Of a DNA stretch of 5,893 bases, positions 5,405 to 5,893 are shown in pieces. The notes beneath the pieces were generated by a model. It saw nothing but the letters and a program-made list of their open reading frames with translations, made no database searches and was not told the DNA's origin. Origin of the DNA: CAZYWA01 sp964650975 [NCBI: uncultured bacterium] (lineage in GTDB: Bacteria; JADJOY01); NCBI GenBank assembly GCA_964650975.1, contig CAZYWA010000505.1, positions 1 through 5,893 on the forward strand, written 5' to 3'. The position numbers and the translations under genes are program-made. Every line of letters starts with the position of its first letter. Position 1 is the stretch's first letter.

Positions 5405-5893
5405 ATGCTCACGTCGCTGATCGAAACCTTCGTGTTCCAGCCCACGCGCGCGCTCGAGTGGACGCCGGCCGACGCGCGCCTCGCTTACGAGGACGTGTTC
5501 CTGACCAGCGGCGGCGGGCCGCGCATCCACGCGTGGTGGGTGCCGGCGGGAGGGCGCGCGCCGGTGCTGCTCTTCTGTCACGGTAACGCCGGCAACATCG
5601 GCGACCGGGTCCACAACGTGAAGCTGCTCCACGACGCGGGGATCGCGGTGCTGATCTTCGACTACCGCGGCTACGGCCGGAGCGAGGGAAAGGCCACCGA
5701 ACAGGGCTGCTACCAGGACTCGCGCGCGGCGTGGGACTGGCTGACGAAGGAGCGCGCCATCGACCCTCGGCAGGTGAGCGTCTTCGGTCGCAGCCTGGGC
5801 GGTGCGGTGGCGATCGAGCTGGCGACGCGGGTCGCGCCGCGCGCGCTCGTCGTCGAGTCGACGTTCACCTCGATCGCCGGCATGGCGCCGGTG
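5405..5893 (+). CDS. Alpha/beta hydrolase (YfhR/BEM46-like serine hydrolase), partial at right edge
   Basis: The first 163 residues of an alpha/beta-fold hydrolase are visible and the frame is still open at the window edge. The N-terminus (FVFQPTRALEWTP, then AYEDVFL) is typical of the COG1073-type family. The pattern continues with a WWVPA strand, LLFCHGNAGNIGDR (oxyanion region, HGNAGN at 59-64), IFDYRGYGRSEG (84-95) and the nucleophile elbow GRSLGG with Ser130. VVESTFTS (149-156) follows as expected after the next strand. The catalytic acid and histidine would lie beyond the edge. Family members are esterase- or thioesterase-like with poorly defined substrates. Many carry an N-terminal membrane helix, but none is seen here, so it may be cytosolic. 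The hairpin at 5297-5372 separates it from the SDR gene, so cotranscription is uncertain. Confidence 0.9.
   Translation, partial: MLTSLIETFVFQPTRALEWTPADARLAYEDVFLTSGGGPRIHAWWVPAGGRAPVLLFCHGNAGNIGDRVHNVKLLHDAGIAVLIFDYRGYGRSEGKATEQGCYQDSRAAWDWLTKERAIDPRQVSVFGRSLGGAVAIELATRVAPRALVVESTFTSIAGMAPV

Noticed and set aside
2839-5893. ALDH, SDR and hydrolase as a new degradative gene cluster
   Set aside because: All three are very common families, the ALDH is on the opposite strand, and no transporter, regulator or signature enzyme is present. Shared function cannot be supported from this window.

Overview
This is a GC-rich bacterial window (about two thirds G+C or more by eye) with dense, high-GC codon usage. 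An AsmA-type envelope protein and a TlpA/ResA-type lipoprotein thioredoxin point to a two-membraned, Gram-negative-type bacterium. Myxococcota, Acidobacteriota, Gemmatimonadota and Eisenbacteria-like lineages would all fit; the sequence alone does not decide between them. There is no rRNA, tRNA, CRISPR, transposase or phage gene.

Layout. Three genes lie on the minus strand, read right to left: an aldehyde dehydrogenase (4389-2839), a lipoprotein thioredoxin (2630-2103), and the first two thirds or so of a large AsmA/YhdP-like protein (about 1984-1) that runs off the left edge. Two genes lie on the plus strand: a classical short-chain dehydrogenase (4476-5273) and the N-terminal 163 residues of an alpha/beta hydrolase (5405-5893) that runs off the right edge. 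The two groups diverge from an 86-base spacer at 4390-4475. No gene-free stretch exceeds 300 bases.

The gaps are more structured than the genes. Just after the stop codons of both the aldehyde dehydrogenase and the thioredoxin gene lies the same 28-base GC-rich hairpin element (27/28 identical), each followed by further hairpins, including a perfect 14-bp inverted repeat after the dehydrogenase. They look like copies of a dispersed 3'-end or terminator-type repeat. A separate long hairpin (12-bp perfect core) sits between the short-chain dehydrogenase and the hydrolase.

The AsmA-like gene appears to carry a one-base frameshift near position 1891. The first half of its membrane anchor is in one frame and the second half, with the rest of the protein, is in another.

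Functionally, the right half suggests aldehyde, alcohol or ester metabolism, possibly of lipids (aldehyde dehydrogenase, SDR, hydrolase). The left half is envelope-related (periplasmic thiol chemistry and a probable lipid-transport or outer-membrane-biogenesis protein). No joint pathway can be shown. The window is mostly ordinary housekeeping or accessory metabolism; I see no convincing new multi-gene system.
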